DNA from: Streptomyces sp. NRRL F-6492
GTDB lineage: Bacteria; Actinomycetota; Actinomycetes; Streptomycetales; Streptomycetaceae
Assembly: GCF_001280125.1 (NCBI RefSeq)
Contig: NZ_LGEG01000264.1
Location: forward strand, 1 to 33,286
DNA length: 33,286 bases
Reading direction: 5' to 3'
The notes beneath the pieces were generated by a model, which ran no database searches, had not been told where the DNA came from, and saw only the letters and a list, made by a program, of their open reading frames with translations. This document shows positions 22,943-31,083 of the stretch, one piece after another; within the stretch, counting starts at the first letter, position 1; each line of letters starts with the position of its first letter. A program made the position numbers and the translations under genes.

Positions 22943-25267
22943 ATGGGAGATCTCTTGAACTCAGTACGCGCCAGCCGGCGTCGTCTCACCACCGCCGTCA
23001 CCACCGTCCTCGCCATCACCCTCGGCGCGGGGCTCCTCGCCGCCCCCGCGACGGCGGCCCCCGCCGCCGCCTCCTTCACGGCGGCCGCCGGGGCGACGAC
23101 CCCGATCGCCGATCCCGGAGGCAGCCTCCTCGGTGCCGGCCGGGCCGGCTTCCTGAACCGGGCCCTCGTCGGCGACACCCACCAGCTCCGCTGGACGACG
23201 TACGCGGACGGCACGACGACCACGCTGCCCGCGACGGGGGCGACGCGCGCCGAGGTCTTCTTCACGGAGACCTCGGACATCGTCATGACGTCCGAGGAGG
23301 GCCGGTGGAACGGCCGGTCCCAGCACATCACGCTGCGGAACATGACCACGGGAGCCGCCCCCGTCGACGTCGACTTCACCGAGCTCGGCGCCGACTACCG
23401 GTTCGCGGGCCTCGTCGGCGACACGCTCTTCGCCACGGGAACGAACGAGGACGGCGCCAAGGAACTGCTGCTCCTCGACGCGACGGGTGACACGCGGTCC
23501 GCCCGGAAGGTGTCCGGCCTGCCCGAAGGCGCGCTCATCGGCTCTGTCCGGGCCTCCCGCTCCGGGACCGCGCTGCTCGACATCGTCGCTCGCTCCGAGA
23601 CCGCCTCCGACTCCCGGCTGACCATGGTGGACGTGGCCACCGCCACGGCCGGTCCGGCCCACTCCGTCCTGGAGAGCAGCCTCCCCGGCAGCACCCACGG
23701 CCTCTCCGACACGCACGCGGCCTGGTCGGAGGGCACCGGCTCCACCGTGACGCTGGCCATCGCCGACCGGACCACCGAGAAAGTACGGCGCGTCTCCGTG
23801 GGGAAGCAGCTCGACGGCGGAACCGACGTCGGCGTGCTGGGCACCTGGGTCACGTACGGCACGCCGATCGGGCTCGACCGGGTCATGGACTCCCCGCCGG
23901 TCGACGTGATCCAGGCGCTCACGGCCAGGTCCGCGACCACGGACGAGACGGTCAGGCTCCTCGACCACATGACCGGCGCCGTGCCCGCTCCCGACGGGAC
24001 CCTGCTGGTGCACGGCGGCCTCGTCGGGACGGGCGAGGGCCTCTACCGGATCGCCCTCGGCGAGGACGGCAGGCCGACCGCCGAGCTCGTCGCCTCCGAG
24101 GGACGGCCGACCGAGCTGACCTACCTCGGGACCGACCTCCGCACGCTCGACCTCGACGCCGACCCCGCCAAGACCCACCTGAAGTGGCGGATGTCCCGGG
24201 TCAACGCCGACGTGTACCTCAAGCTGACCCACCGGAGGTCCGGCGAGGCCTTCGAGCTCAAGATGCACCTCTACCGCGAGTCCGCCGGCGCCTACACCTA
24301 CGACGACCAGACCTTCGGCCTGTCCTGGGCGGAGGTCGCCGCGAAGTCGAAGCTGGGCAAGGCCCCTTACAGCGGCACCTACGACTGGTCGTTCCGGGCC
24401 GTCCCGCAGAACGGCATCGGTCCCGACCTGAAGGCCTCCGGCGAGTTCTACGCCAAGCGCACGGCCGACCCCCACGACCTCAACGACAACCACACCCCCG
24501 ACCTGCTCGCCCGGGACGCCGAGGGCGACGTGTGGCAGATCGACACCGCCTACGACACGTCCACGAAGACCCTGACGGCCGCCGCGCCGCGCAGGCGGGC
24601 CGGGGTCGACTGGGACGCCTACGACCGGATCGAGTCCATCGGCAACACGGGGGGCGAAGCAGGCGACTTCGTCGCCCGCGACAAGAGCGGTGCGCTCTGG
24701 ATCCACCACGGTGCCGGGCCGCTGCACAGCGAGGCGCTCACGCCCCGGTGGAAGGTCGGCGGCGGCTGGAACACCTACACGGAGCTGACCGGCGGCAGCG
24801 ACCTGACCGGTGACAAGACGCCCGACCTCGTCGCCGTCGACACGGCCGGCGACCTGTACCTGTACGAGTCCACCGGCACCACCCCCGCCCCGTTCGCCCC
24901 GCGCGAGAAGATCGGCCACAGCTGGGGGATCTACGACCAGATCACCGCCACCGGGGACATCGGCGGCGCCCCGGCCGGCGACCTCGTCGCCCGCGACAAG
25001 GACGGGAAGCTGTGGCTGTACCTCGGCAAGGGGGACGGCACCTTCGCCGCCCGGACGCTGATCGGCGGCGGCTGGGGCCCGTACACCGACATCGTCGGCA
25101 TCGGTGACGCCGACGGTGACGGCAGGCCCGACCTGTACGCCCGCGGCACGGGGAACACCTCGTACTTCTACGCCGGTACGGGCAACTGGAAGGCCCCCTT
25201 CAAGGCCCGGGCGGTCAGCCCGGTCCTGGGCACCGAACCCGACGTCCCTTACAACAAGGTGTTCTGA
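22943..25267 (+). CDS. Secreted FG-GAP/VCBS-repeat protein
   Basis: A 774-residue exported protein. A twin-Arg-like but ordinary Sec signal (SRRRLTTAVTTVLAITLGAGLLAAPATAAPA) covers about residues 10-45. The middle (about 60-430) is beta-rich without a domain I can name, perhaps a propeller. The C-terminal third (about 510-760) holds FG-GAP/VCBS repeats of the type DLNDNHTPDLLARDAEG, DLTGDKTPDLVAVDTAG and DADGDGRPDLYARGTG, with Ca-binding-like Asp/Asn runs and intervening WxxYD segments. Such proteins are surface or secreted binding factors. ATG 22943 is annotated, but TTG 22955 has GGGAGA just upstream and may be the true start; the signal peptide is kept either way. A strong terminator follows. 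The upstream 22768-22942 region shows no further gene. Confidence 0.87.
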   Translation: MGDLLNSVRASRRRLTTAVTTVLAITLGAGLLAAPATAAPAAASFTAAAGATTPIADPGGSLLGAGRAGFLNRALVGDTHQLRWTTYADGTTTTLPATGATRAEVFFTETSDIVMTSEEGRWNGRSQHITLRNMTTGAAPVDVDFTELGADYRFAGLVGDTLFATGTNEDGAKELLLLDATGDTRSARKVSGLPEGALIGSVRASRSGTALLDIVARSETASDSRLTMVDVATATAGPAHSVLESSLPGSTHGLSDTHAAWSEGTGSTVTLAIADRTTEKVRRVSVGKQLDGGTDVGVLGTWVTYGTPIGLDRVMDSPPVDVIQALTARSATTDETVRLLDHMTGAVPAPDGTLLVHGGLVGTGEGLYRIALGEDGRPTAELVASEGRPTELTYLGTDLRTLDLDADPAKTHLKWRMSRVNADVYLKLTHRRSGEAFELKMHLYRESAGAYTYDDQTFGLSWAEVAAKSKLGKAPYSGTYDWSFRAVPQNGIGPDLKASGEFYAKRTADPHDLNDNHTPDLLARDAEGDVWQIDTAYDTSTKTLTAAAPRRRAGVDWDAYDRIESIGNTGGEAGDFVARDKSGALWIHHGAGPLHSEALTPRWKVGGGWNTYTELTGGSDLTGDKTPDLVAVDTAGDLYLYESTGTTPAPFAPREKIGHSWGIYDQITATGDIGGAPAGDLVARDKDGKLWLYLGKGDGTFAARTLIGGGWGPYTDIVGIGDADGDGRPDLYARGTGNTSYFYAGTGNWKAPFKARAVSPVLGTEPDVPYNKVF

Positions 25268-25297
25268 CAGCCGGTCACTCGCCGCCGCACCTCCCTC

Positions 25298-25337
25298 CCG
25301 GCCCGGGCGCACCGGCATCGCCGCGCGCCCGGGCCGG
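25298..25337. terminator. Perfect 13-bp-stem terminator
   Basis: CCGGCCCGGGCGC (25298-25310) and GCGCCCGGGCCGG (25325-25337) are perfectly complementary around a 14-base loop, 30 bases after the FG-GAP stop. It should end that transcript and isolate the exonuclease gene. Confidence 0.8.
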
Positions 25338-25391
25338 TCCGCGGACCGAGCCTCCCCGGGAAAACCAGGTGTCGTCGGTGCCCGCGCGCCC

Positions 25392-25397
25392 TACGCT
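25392..25397 (+). promoter_or_regulatory. -10 box of a probable leaderless promoter for the exonuclease gene
   Basis: TACGCT ends seven bases before ATG 25405, with no Shine-Dalgarno sequence. A possible -35 (GTGTCG, 25369-25374) lies 17 bases upstream. Confidence 0.5.
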
Positions 25398-25404
25398 CGT
25401 CCGC

Positions 25405-25980
25405 ATGGAACACGGGGGCTTGGTCAACGTCGTCGACGTCGAGGCGACCTGCTGGGAGGGGGAGCGCCCGCCCGGCCAGGTGAGCGAGATCATCGAGATC
25501 GGGCTGACCGTGGTCGACCTGGACGCGCGGGAGCGGCTCTCCCGGCACCGGATCCTGGTCCGCCCGGCGCGGTCGCGGGTCGGCGCGTTCTGCACCGAAC
25601 TGACCGGCCTCACCCAGGCGGAGGTCGACACCGGCCTGGACTTCGCCGCCGCCTGCCGGCTGCTGGCCACCACGTACGAGGCGGGGAAGCGCCCCTGGGC
25701 GAGCTGGGGCGACTACGACCGCAAGCAGTTCACCCTCCAGTGCCGGGCCACCGGCGCCCCGTACCCCTTCGGACGGCGCCACACCAACGCGAAGGCGGTC
25801 TTCACCGAGGCGTACGGGCTCGCCAGGCGCCCCGGCATGGCGCGGGCGCTGGAGGTGGCGGGGCTGCCCCTGGAGGGGCGTCACCACCGGGGCGAGGACG
25901 ACGCGTGGAACATCGCCGCGCTGGTGCTGCGGACCGCCGGCCTGGGTGCCTGGCCGGAAGACCACGGTCCCGACAGCTGA
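25405..25980 (+). CDS. DEDDh-type 3'-5' exonuclease
   Basis: A 191-residue DnaQ-like exonuclease that should remove nucleotides from 3' ends with two metal ions. Motif I is DVEATCW (Asp11, Glu13), the middle acidic residue lies in WGDYDRKQF (near 103-105), and motif III is HHRGEDDAWNIAAL with His161 and Asp166 in H-x4-D spacing. FCTELTGLTQ (62-71) is typical of the ERI-1/KapD-like subgroup. DNA or RNA preference is undecided. ATG 25405 is supported by the TACGCT box; the longer frame from 25369 would start upstream of that promoter. It stands alone between a terminator and the sulfur operon leader. Confidence 0.9.
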   Translation: MEHGGLVNVVDVEATCWEGERPPGQVSEIIEIGLTVVDLDARERLSRHRILVRPARSRVGAFCTELTGLTQAEVDTGLDFAAACRLLATTYEAGKRPWASWGDYDRKQFTLQCRATGAPYPFGRRHTNAKAVFTEAYGLARRPGMARALEVAGLPLEGRHHRGEDDAWNIAALVLRTAGLGAWPEDHGPDS

Positions 25981-26045
25981 GACCCCGTGGTCCACATGAC
26001 GGACGAGACTTGTCGGCGGAGCGTCCGCGCGGCGAGGATGCGCCC

Positions 26046-26144
26046 ATGACTCCCGCCCTCGTCTCCCGCCGCCACGTGGATCTTCTGCGTGTCGCGGGGA
26101 TGCTGTGTCGGTCCGAGTCCTGTTGTCGCGCGGCCTGTCGCTGA
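26046..26144 (+). CDS. Cys-rich leader peptide of the sulfonate operon
   Basis: A 32-residue open frame with the hallmarks of the actinobacterial leader peptides found before sulfur-assimilation genes: an RRHVDLLRV core, then cysteines at 21, 26, 27 and 31 near the stop. Ribosome stalling at the Cys codons when cysteine is scarce is the accepted logic for such uORFs in mycobacteria. GAGGAT just upstream (26034-26039) is ambiguous. It could be a Shine-Dalgarno site, or a -10 box six bases from ATG with TTGTCG (26010-26015) as -35. ssuD begins 162 bases after the stop. Confidence 0.8.
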   Translation: MTPALVSRRHVDLLRVAGMLCRSESCCRAACR

Positions 26145-26306
26145 GCTCCTTCCCGGTTCTCCTTCTCCCCTCGCGCCGCCGGTTCTCCTCCGCCGCGTTC
26201 GACGCTCCGGGCCCCGGACTCCCGGGCCTGCGTCCACGTCTCCCGCGCCGGACGGCGTTCCGTACGCCCGTCCTCTCGCCCCGCACTTCCTCCGAGGTAC
26301 GCCCGC
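26145..26306 (+). promoter_or_regulatory. Leader region between the Cys peptide and ssuD
   Basis: The first 50 bases are strongly C/T-rich, which could serve as a Rho loading site once translation of the leader peptide ends. A hairpin at 26210-26228 (GGCCC with GGGCC, then GGA with TCC, one mismatch) follows. The ssuD ribosome site GAGG (26294-26297) is directly preceded by CCTCC, and CTCCTCC upstream could also pair with it. Attenuation is the expected role; the exact mechanism is inference. Confidence 0.45.
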
Positions 26307-27506
26307 ATGCCCTCTTCCGCCGCCCCCGTACTGCACTGGTTCCTGCCCACCGGTGGTGACGGCCGCGACCCCGGCGGGGTCACCGCCGCCCAGGGCCGCA
26401 CCGCCGCCTCGACCCGCCGCGGCGCCGGCCTGGACTATCTGGCCCAGGTGGCCCGTGCGGCCGAACAGGCCGGTTTCGCCAAGCTGTTGACGCCCGTGGG
26501 ACTCGGCTGCGTGGACCCGTGGGTGCTGACCTCGGCCGTCGCGGCGGTGACCGAGCGGATCGGCTTCCTGGTGGCGTTCCGGGCCGGGCTCGCCCAGCCG
26601 ACGCTGATCGCCCAGCAGGCCGACACGTTCCGGCGCCTGTTCGGCGACCGGATCGCGCTGAACGTGGTCACCGGCGGCGACCCGGTCGAGCAGCGGGCGT
26701 ACGGCGACCACCTGCCGAAGGACGAGCGGTACGTCAGGACCGGCGAGCTCATGGAGGTGGTGCGGGCGCTGCTCGACGGCGACGCCGTCGACCTGAACGG
26801 CCGTCACGTCCGGGTGGAGAACGCCCGGTTGCACGACCCCTCCGTACGGTCCGCGGTCCCGCTCTACTTCGGCGGGGCGTCGCCGGAGGCCGAGGAGGTC
26901 GCCGCCCGCCACGCCGCGGTGCAGCTGCTGTGGGGCGAGCCCCCGGCCGCCGTCGCCGAACGCGTCGCCCGGGTGCGGGCCGCGGCCGCGCGGGCCGGAC
27001 GCACCCTGCGCTTCGGGATCCGCCTCCACGTCATCACCCGCGACACCGCCGCCGAGGCCTGGCGGGAGGCCGACCGGATCCTGGCCGGGTTCGACCCGGA
27101 GGCGGTCCGCGTCTCGCAGGAGCGGTTCGCCCGGATGGACTCGACCGGACAGGCGCGGATGACCGCGCTGCACGGCGGCTCCGCCGAGAACCTGACCGTC
27201 TCCCCCAATCTGTGGGCGGGCATCGGGCTCGTCCGCGAGGGCGCGGGCACGGCCCTGGTCGGTTCGCACGACGAGGTCGCACGGCGGCTGTTCGAGTACG
27301 GACGGGCCGGCATCGACGAGTTCGTCCTGTCCGGCTATCCGCACCTCGAAGAGGCCTACCGGGTCGGCGAGGAGGTCGCGCCGCGCCTGCGGGCGCTCAC
27401 GGAGGCGGCCGGCGTGGAGGCGGCCGACACGCGGGCGGCCGGCGCGCGGACGGTCGACACGGAGACGGGCGGCCCCGCGACCGCCGCCGGGGAGGTGGCG
27501 GCGTGA
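26307..27506 (+). CDS. ssuD: FMNH2-dependent alkanesulfonate monooxygenase
   Basis: A 399-residue luciferase-like flavin monooxygenase that should release sulfite from alkanesulfonates using FMNH2 and oxygen. SsuD-like marks: LHWFLPTGGDGR at the N-terminus, NVVTGGDPVEQRAYGDHLPKDERY in pieces at about 112-136, PLYFGGASPEAEEVAARHA, and LVGSHDEVARRLFEYGRAGIDEFVLSGYPHLEEAY near the C-terminus. The last 35 residues are a degenerate Ala/Thr repeat (AGVEAADTRAAGARTVDTE) beyond the conserved end. It is first in an operon with transporter genes and follows a Cys-rich leader peptide. The ssuC GTG overlaps its TGA (GTGA). It needs a separate flavin reductase, not encoded here. Confidence 0.92.
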   Translation: MPSSAAPVLHWFLPTGGDGRDPGGVTAAQGRTAASTRRGAGLDYLAQVARAAEQAGFAKLLTPVGLGCVDPWVLTSAVAAVTERIGFLVAFRAGLAQPTLIAQQADTFRRLFGDRIALNVVTGGDPVEQRAYGDHLPKDERYVRTGELMEVVRALLDGDAVDLNGRHVRVENARLHDPSVRSAVPLYFGGASPEAEEVAARHAAVQLLWGEPPAAVAERVARVRAAAARAGRTLRFGIRLHVITRDTAAEAWREADRILAGFDPEAVRVSQERFARMDSTGQARMTALHGGSAENLTVSPNLWAGIGLVREGAGTALVGSHDEVARRLFEYGRAGIDEFVLSGYPHLEEAYRVGEEVAPRLRALTEAAGVEAADTRAAGARTVDTETGGPATAAGEVAA

Positions 27507-28381
27507 CCCTCCTCGACAGCGCGGAGAGGAAGAAGACCGGTGCGGTCCCCGCGCCCGCCGCCCCCGGGCGGCCCGCCCGCCGGATACCGGCCGGGGTGGC
27601 GGCCCTGCGCTGGACCGCGCTGCGGCTGCTCGCGCTCGCGGTCCTCCTCGCCGCCTGGCAGGCCGTGGTCGCGGCGGGCGTCTGGCCGCGCGTGCTCGTC
27701 CCGTCCCCGGGCGACGTGTGGCAGGCCTTCGTGAAGGCGTCCACCGTCCACGACGGGGTGCGCGGCATCAGCGGCCACCTGCTCGTCGAGCACCTGGCGG
27801 TCTCGCTGCGCAGGATCGCGATCGGCACCGGTTACGCGGCGCTCGTCGGGATCCCCCTGGGGCTCCTCATCGGGGTGGTGAAGCCGCTCGCCGTGGTCCT
27901 GGAGCCGGCCGTCACCTTCCTGCGCACGCTGCCCCCGCTGGCGTACCTCTCGCTGCTCGTCATCTGGTTCGGCATCGACGAGTCCCCGAAGATCTGGCTG
28001 CTGCTCGTGGCCGCCCTCCCGCCGATCGCGGCGGCCACCGCCGCGGCCGTCCGGGGCGTCCCCACCGACCTGGTGGAGGCGGGGCGGGCCCTGGGGGCGG
28101 GGCCGGTGGCGCTGCTGTTCTCCATCCGGCTGCCGTCGGCGCTGCCGGAGATCCTCACGGGGGTGCGGATCGCCGTCGGCATCGCGTACACCTCGGTCGT
28201 CGCCGCCGAGACCATCAACGGCGTGCCCGGCATCGGCGGCATGATCCGCGACGCCCAGCGCTACAACCAGACCGACGTCGTCATCGCCGGCATCATCGCC
28301 ATCGGCCTCTCCGGAATCCTCCTCGACGCGCTGTTCCGGGGCCTGGAGCGGGCGGCGGTCCCGTGGCGCGGCCGCGCCTGA
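27503..28381 (+). CDS. ssuC: Sulfonate ABC transporter permease
   Basis: A 292-residue inner-membrane permease of the nitrate/sulfonate/taurine class with about six helices. Visible are LLALAVLLAAWQAVVAAGVW at the front, PSPGDVW, TLPPLAYLSLLVIWFGI, and the ATPase-coupling EAA loop EAGRALGAGPVALLFSIRLP. The family end segment AAETINGVPGIGGMI follows. GTG 27503 overlaps the ssuD stop by four bases, so the two are translationally coupled. Specificity is inferred from the operon; taurine or other organosulfonates are also possible. Confidence 0.92.
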   Translation: MTLLDSAERKKTGAVPAPAAPGRPARRIPAGVAALRWTALRLLALAVLLAAWQAVVAAGVWPRVLVPSPGDVWQAFVKASTVHDGVRGISGHLLVEHLAVSLRRIAIGTGYAALVGIPLGLLIGVVKPLAVVLEPAVTFLRTLPPLAYLSLLVIWFGIDESPKIWLLLVAALPPIAAATAAAVRGVPTDLVEAGRALGAGPVALLFSIRLPSALPEILTGVRIAVGIAYTSVVAAETINGVPGIGGMIRDAQRYNQTDVVIAGIIAIGLSGILLDALFRGLERAAVPWRGRA

Positions 28382-28398
28382 CACCCCCTCTTCTCCCT

Positions 28399-28419
28399 CT
28401 CTCACCTCTCACCTCTCAC
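28399..28419 (+). repeat. CTCTCAC x3 in a G-free spacer
   Basis: Three perfect 7-bp units lie in the 51-base gap between ssuC and ssuA. The whole stretch 28382-28420 contains no G on this strand, extreme for such a GC-rich genome. It should be unstructured in RNA and ends at the GAAGGA ribosome site of ssuA. Confidence 0.75.
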
Positions 28420-28432
28420 CGAAGGAACCGTC

Positions 28433-29476
28433 ATGCCCTCCTCCCGTCGCGGCGCCGTGCTCGCCGCCTCCGCCACCGCCCTGCTGCTCGCCCTCGCCAC
28501 GACCGCCTGCGGCGGTGCCGGCTCCGGGGACGAGGGCAAGGGCGGAAAGGTCCGGGTGCGCATCGCGTACCAGGCGATCCCCAACGCCGACCTGGTGGTG
28601 AAGAACCAGAAGCTCCTGGAGAAGGCCCTGCCGGACGCCGAGGTGTCGTGGGTGAAGTTCGACTCGGGCGGCGATGTCAACACCGCCGTGATCGCCGGGT
28701 CGGTGGACCTCGGGCTCCTCGGTTCGAGCCCGGTCACCAAGGGGCTCTCGGCGCCGCTGAACATCCCGTACAAGGTGCTGTGGATCCACGATCTGATCGG
28801 GGACAACGAGGCGCTCGTCGCCAAGGAGGACATCGCGTCCGTCGCCGCCCTCAAGGGGAGGAAGATCGCCACCCCGTTCGGCTCGACCGCCCACTACTCG
28901 CTGCTCGTGGCGCTGGAGTCGGCCGGGCTCGAGGCCTCCGACGTGACGCTCGTCGACCTCCAGCCGCAGGACGCGCTCGCGGCCTGGCAGCGCGGCGACA
29001 TCGACGCCGCCTACGTGTGGACGCCGAGCCTGACCGAGCTGAAGAAGGACGGCAAGGTGCTCGTCTCCAGCCGGGAGATCGCGGTCAAGGGCAAGCCGAC
29101 CGCCGACCTGGGCGTGGTCACCGACGCGTTCGCGGCCAAGCACCCCGAGATCGTGGACGCCTGGCTGAAGGCCGAGGACCAGGCGGTGAAGCTGGCCAAG
29201 AGCGACCCCGCGAAGGCGGCCACCGCGATCGGCGCCGAGCTCAACCTCAGCCCCGAGGAGGCCCGCAAGCAGCTCGCCGAGCTGGTCCTGCTCACCGCGA
29301 AGGAGCAGCAGGGAGCCCCGTACCTGGGCAGGCCCGGCGCTCCGGGGGCGCTCGCGGCGAACCTGCACGACGCCGCCGTCTTCCTCAAGGGCCAGAAGGC
29401 CGTCGACGCCGTGCCCGACCGGTCGGTCTTCGAGAAGGGCCTCGCGCTGAAGGAGCTGGCCCGTGTCGGCGGCTGA
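28433..29476 (+). CDS. ssuA: Sulfonate ABC transporter substrate-binding lipoprotein
   Basis: A 347-residue solute-binding protein of the SsuA/TauA type. The lipoprotein signal ends in the lipobox LATTAC with Cys26, then a Gly/Ser/Lys linker. The mature part begins VRIAYQAIPNADLVVKN and contains GLLGSSPVTKGLS, IATPFGSTAHYSLLVALESAG, and a W-R-GDIDAAYVWTPSL segment, all typical of the family. It should capture alkanesulfonates at the outer membrane face of the cytoplasmic membrane. GAAGGA precedes ATG 28433 at good spacing. The last 14 bases overlap the ssuB start. Confidence 0.91.
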   Translation: MPSSRRGAVLAASATALLLALATTACGGAGSGDEGKGGKVRVRIAYQAIPNADLVVKNQKLLEKALPDAEVSWVKFDSGGDVNTAVIAGSVDLGLLGSSPVTKGLSAPLNIPYKVLWIHDLIGDNEALVAKEDIASVAALKGRKIATPFGSTAHYSLLVALESAGLEASDVTLVDLQPQDALAAWQRGDIDAAYVWTPSLTELKKDGKVLVSSREIAVKGKPTADLGVVTDAFAAKHPEIVDAWLKAEDQAVKLAKSDPAKAATAIGAELNLSPEEARKQLAELVLLTAKEQQGAPYLGRPGAPGALAANLHDAAVFLKGQKAVDAVPDRSVFEKGLALKELARVGG

Positions 29477-29513
29477 GCACGTGTCGGCGGCTGAGCACGT
29501 GTCGGCGGCTGAG
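29463..29513 (+). repeat. 18-bp tandem repeat at the ssuA/ssuB junction
   Basis: GTGTCGGCGGCTGAGCAC occurs twice in full (29463-29480, 29481-29498) and once truncated (29499-29513). Each unit supplies a GTG in the ssuB frame, and the ssuA stop TGA lies in the first unit. Duplication has thus lengthened the SsuB N-terminus by six-residue steps (VSAAEH). Confidence 0.85.
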
Positions 29514-30287
29514 GCGGGTACGGAGGCGGCGGCGGGCGCCGCCGACATCGAGCTGTCGGGCGTCGGGGTCCGTTACGGCACGGCCAAGGCCCCCGTCGTC
29601 GCGGTCTCCGACGTGTCCCTGACCGTGGAGCCCGGCGAGTTCGTGGTCCTGGTCGGCCCGTCGGGCTGCGGCAAGACGACGCTGCTGCGGCTCGTGGCGG
29701 GCTTCGAGCGGCCCGCCGCCGGGGGCGTGGAGGTGCGCCGGAAGGTCGGCGTGGTCTTCCAGCAGCCCCGGCTCTTCCCCTGGCGCACGGTCGGGGGCAA
29801 CCTCGCCTTCGCCCTGGCCCGGCACGGGGTGGACCGGTCCGCGCGGGCCGGGCGGATCGAGGAGCTGCTGTCCCTGGTGGGTCTGTCCGGCATGGCCGGG
29901 CGGCGCACCTGGGAGCTGTCGGGCGGGCAGCAGCAGCGCGTCGCGATCGCGCGGGCGCTCGCGGCGGAGCCGCAGATCCTGCTGATGGACGAGCCGTTCG
30001 CGGCGCTGGACGCGCTCACCCGCGAACGCCTCCAGGAGGAGGTGCGCGCCCTGGCGTCGACCACCGGCGCGACCGTCCTCTTCGTCACGCACTCGGCGGA
30101 GGAGGCGGTGCTGCTCGGCTCCCGGGTCCTGGTGATGGCGGCGGGCCCCGGCCGGGTGGTCGCCGAGGTCCCCGTCCCGCTGCCCCGCGATCCGGGCACG
30201 GACGTGGCCGCCCTGCGCGGCGACCCCGGCTTCGCCGCCCTGCGGTCGGAGCTCGCGGCGGCGACGCGGAGTTCGGCGGCGGCCTGA
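29463..30287 (+). CDS. ssuB: Sulfonate ABC transporter ATP-binding protein
   Basis: A 274-residue ABC ATPase that powers the SsuC permease. Walker A is GPSGCGKTTLL (about 65-75), the Q-loop VFQQPRLFPWRTV, the signature LSGGQQQRVAIARALA, Walker B ILLMDEPFAALD, and the H-loop VLFVTHSAEEA. GTG 29463 is preferred because AAGGAG lies seven bases upstream in the end of ssuA. Two later GTGs created by an 18-bp tandem repeat (29481, 29499) lack this site. The overlap of 14 bases with ssuA suggests coupled translation. It closes the operon; a modest hairpin follows. Confidence 0.93.
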   Translation: MSAAEHVSAAEHVSAAEAGTEAAAGAADIELSGVGVRYGTAKAPVVAVSDVSLTVEPGEFVVLVGPSGCGKTTLLRLVAGFERPAAGGVEVRRKVGVVFQQPRLFPWRTVGGNLAFALARHGVDRSARAGRIEELLSLVGLSGMAGRRTWELSGGQQQRVAIARALAAEPQILLMDEPFAALDALTRERLQEEVRALASTTGATVLFVTHSAEEAVLLGSRVLVMAAGPGRVVAEVPVPLPRDPGTDVAALRGDPGFAALRSELAAATRSSAAA

Positions 30288-30307
30288 GGGACCGGCGGAA
30301 GGGACGG

Positions 30308-30324
30308 GCCGGGTCGGTCCCGGC
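30308..30324. terminator. Hairpin after ssuB
   Basis: GCCGGG (30308-30313) pairs with CCCGGC (30319-30324) around TCGGT, 20 bases beyond the ssuB stop. The stem is short but GC-only, and no T-tract follows. Confidence 0.4.
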
Positions 30325-30368
30325 GCCGGGGGCTGCGGTTACCCTGGCGCCGGACGCGAGGAGGAACC

Positions 30369-30962
30369 ATGGCGCGGATGTCTTCGGCCGAACGACGCAG
30401 GCAGCTGGTCGAGGCGGCGATCAGGGCGATGACCAGGGACGGGGTCGCCCGGACCACCACCCGGTCGATCTGCGCCGAGGCGGGGGTGTCGCTGAGCGTC
30501 TTCCACTACTGCTTCGAGTCCAAGCAGGCGCTCCTCGAAGCGGCGATCGAGACGATCACCGACAACTACGTGACGCGGGTGATGTCGGCGGTGGAGCCGG
30601 GGGCCACCCTGCGCGAGACCGTACGGGGCGCGCTCCGGACGTACTGGGACCACGTCACCGCCCATCCCGGCGAGCACATGCTGACGTACGACCTGACCCA
30701 GTACGCGCTGCGCGAGCCGGGGTTCGAGCACCTGGCACGGGCCCAGTACGAGCAGTACGTGGCGTCGGCGGCCGATCTCGTCGAGCGGGTCGGCGCGGTG
30801 CGGGGGATCGGGTCGAAGGTGCCGGTGGAGGTGGTGGCGCGGTACCTGGCGGCGGCGATCGACGGCCTCACGCTCCAGTTCCTCGTCCTCGGCGACAAGC
30901 ACACGGCGGACGGCCACCTCGACCTGATGGCCGATCAACTCGTGGCCCTGATGGAGGGTTGA
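30369..30962 (+). CDS. TetR/AcrR-family regulator
   Basis: A 197-residue TetR-type regulator. The DNA-binding part covers about 6-55 (RRQLVEAAIRAMTRDGVARTTTRSI and AGVSLSVFHYCFESKQALLEAAI). The C-terminal domain has the W-x-H...P and YLAAAIDGLTLQFL segments seen in many streptomycete TetR proteins, but the ligand is unknown. ATG 30369 has GAGGAGGA directly upstream at good spacing. A TACCCT at 30340-30345 may be its -10 box. It follows ssuB on the same strand after 81 bases and precedes the secreted hydrolase gene; a link to either is possible but not shown. Confidence 0.9.
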   Translation: MARMSSAERRRQLVEAAIRAMTRDGVARTTTRSICAEAGVSLSVFHYCFESKQALLEAAIETITDNYVTRVMSAVEPGATLRETVRGALRTYWDHVTAHPGEHMLTYDLTQYALREPGFEHLARAQYEQYVASAADLVERVGAVRGIGSKVPVEVVARYLAAAIDGLTLQFLVLGDKHTADGHLDLMADQLVALMEG

Positions 30963-31011
30963 GGGGTGCGGAGCTTCCCGAACCCGTGAGTAGGTCATCT
31001 GTCCCGGACCC

Positions 31012-31040
31012 TTGACTCGGTCCTCCGGCACCGCGATCCT
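31012..31040 (+). promoter_or_regulatory. Candidate promoter for the secreted hydrolase gene
   Basis: TTGACT (31012-31017) and GATCCT (31035-31040) are 17 bases apart. The -35 is near consensus, the -10 only partly so. It would give a leader of about 37 bases to ATG 31084. Confidence 0.4.
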
Positions 31041-31083
31041 CGGCACGCCCGGTACTTCCCCACCGACCGGAGGCTCGCTGCCC

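Noticed and set aside
22961..25318. 785-residue open frame on the minus strand
   Set aside because: Antisense of the FG-GAP gene; translation lacks domains and would read through a terminator stem.
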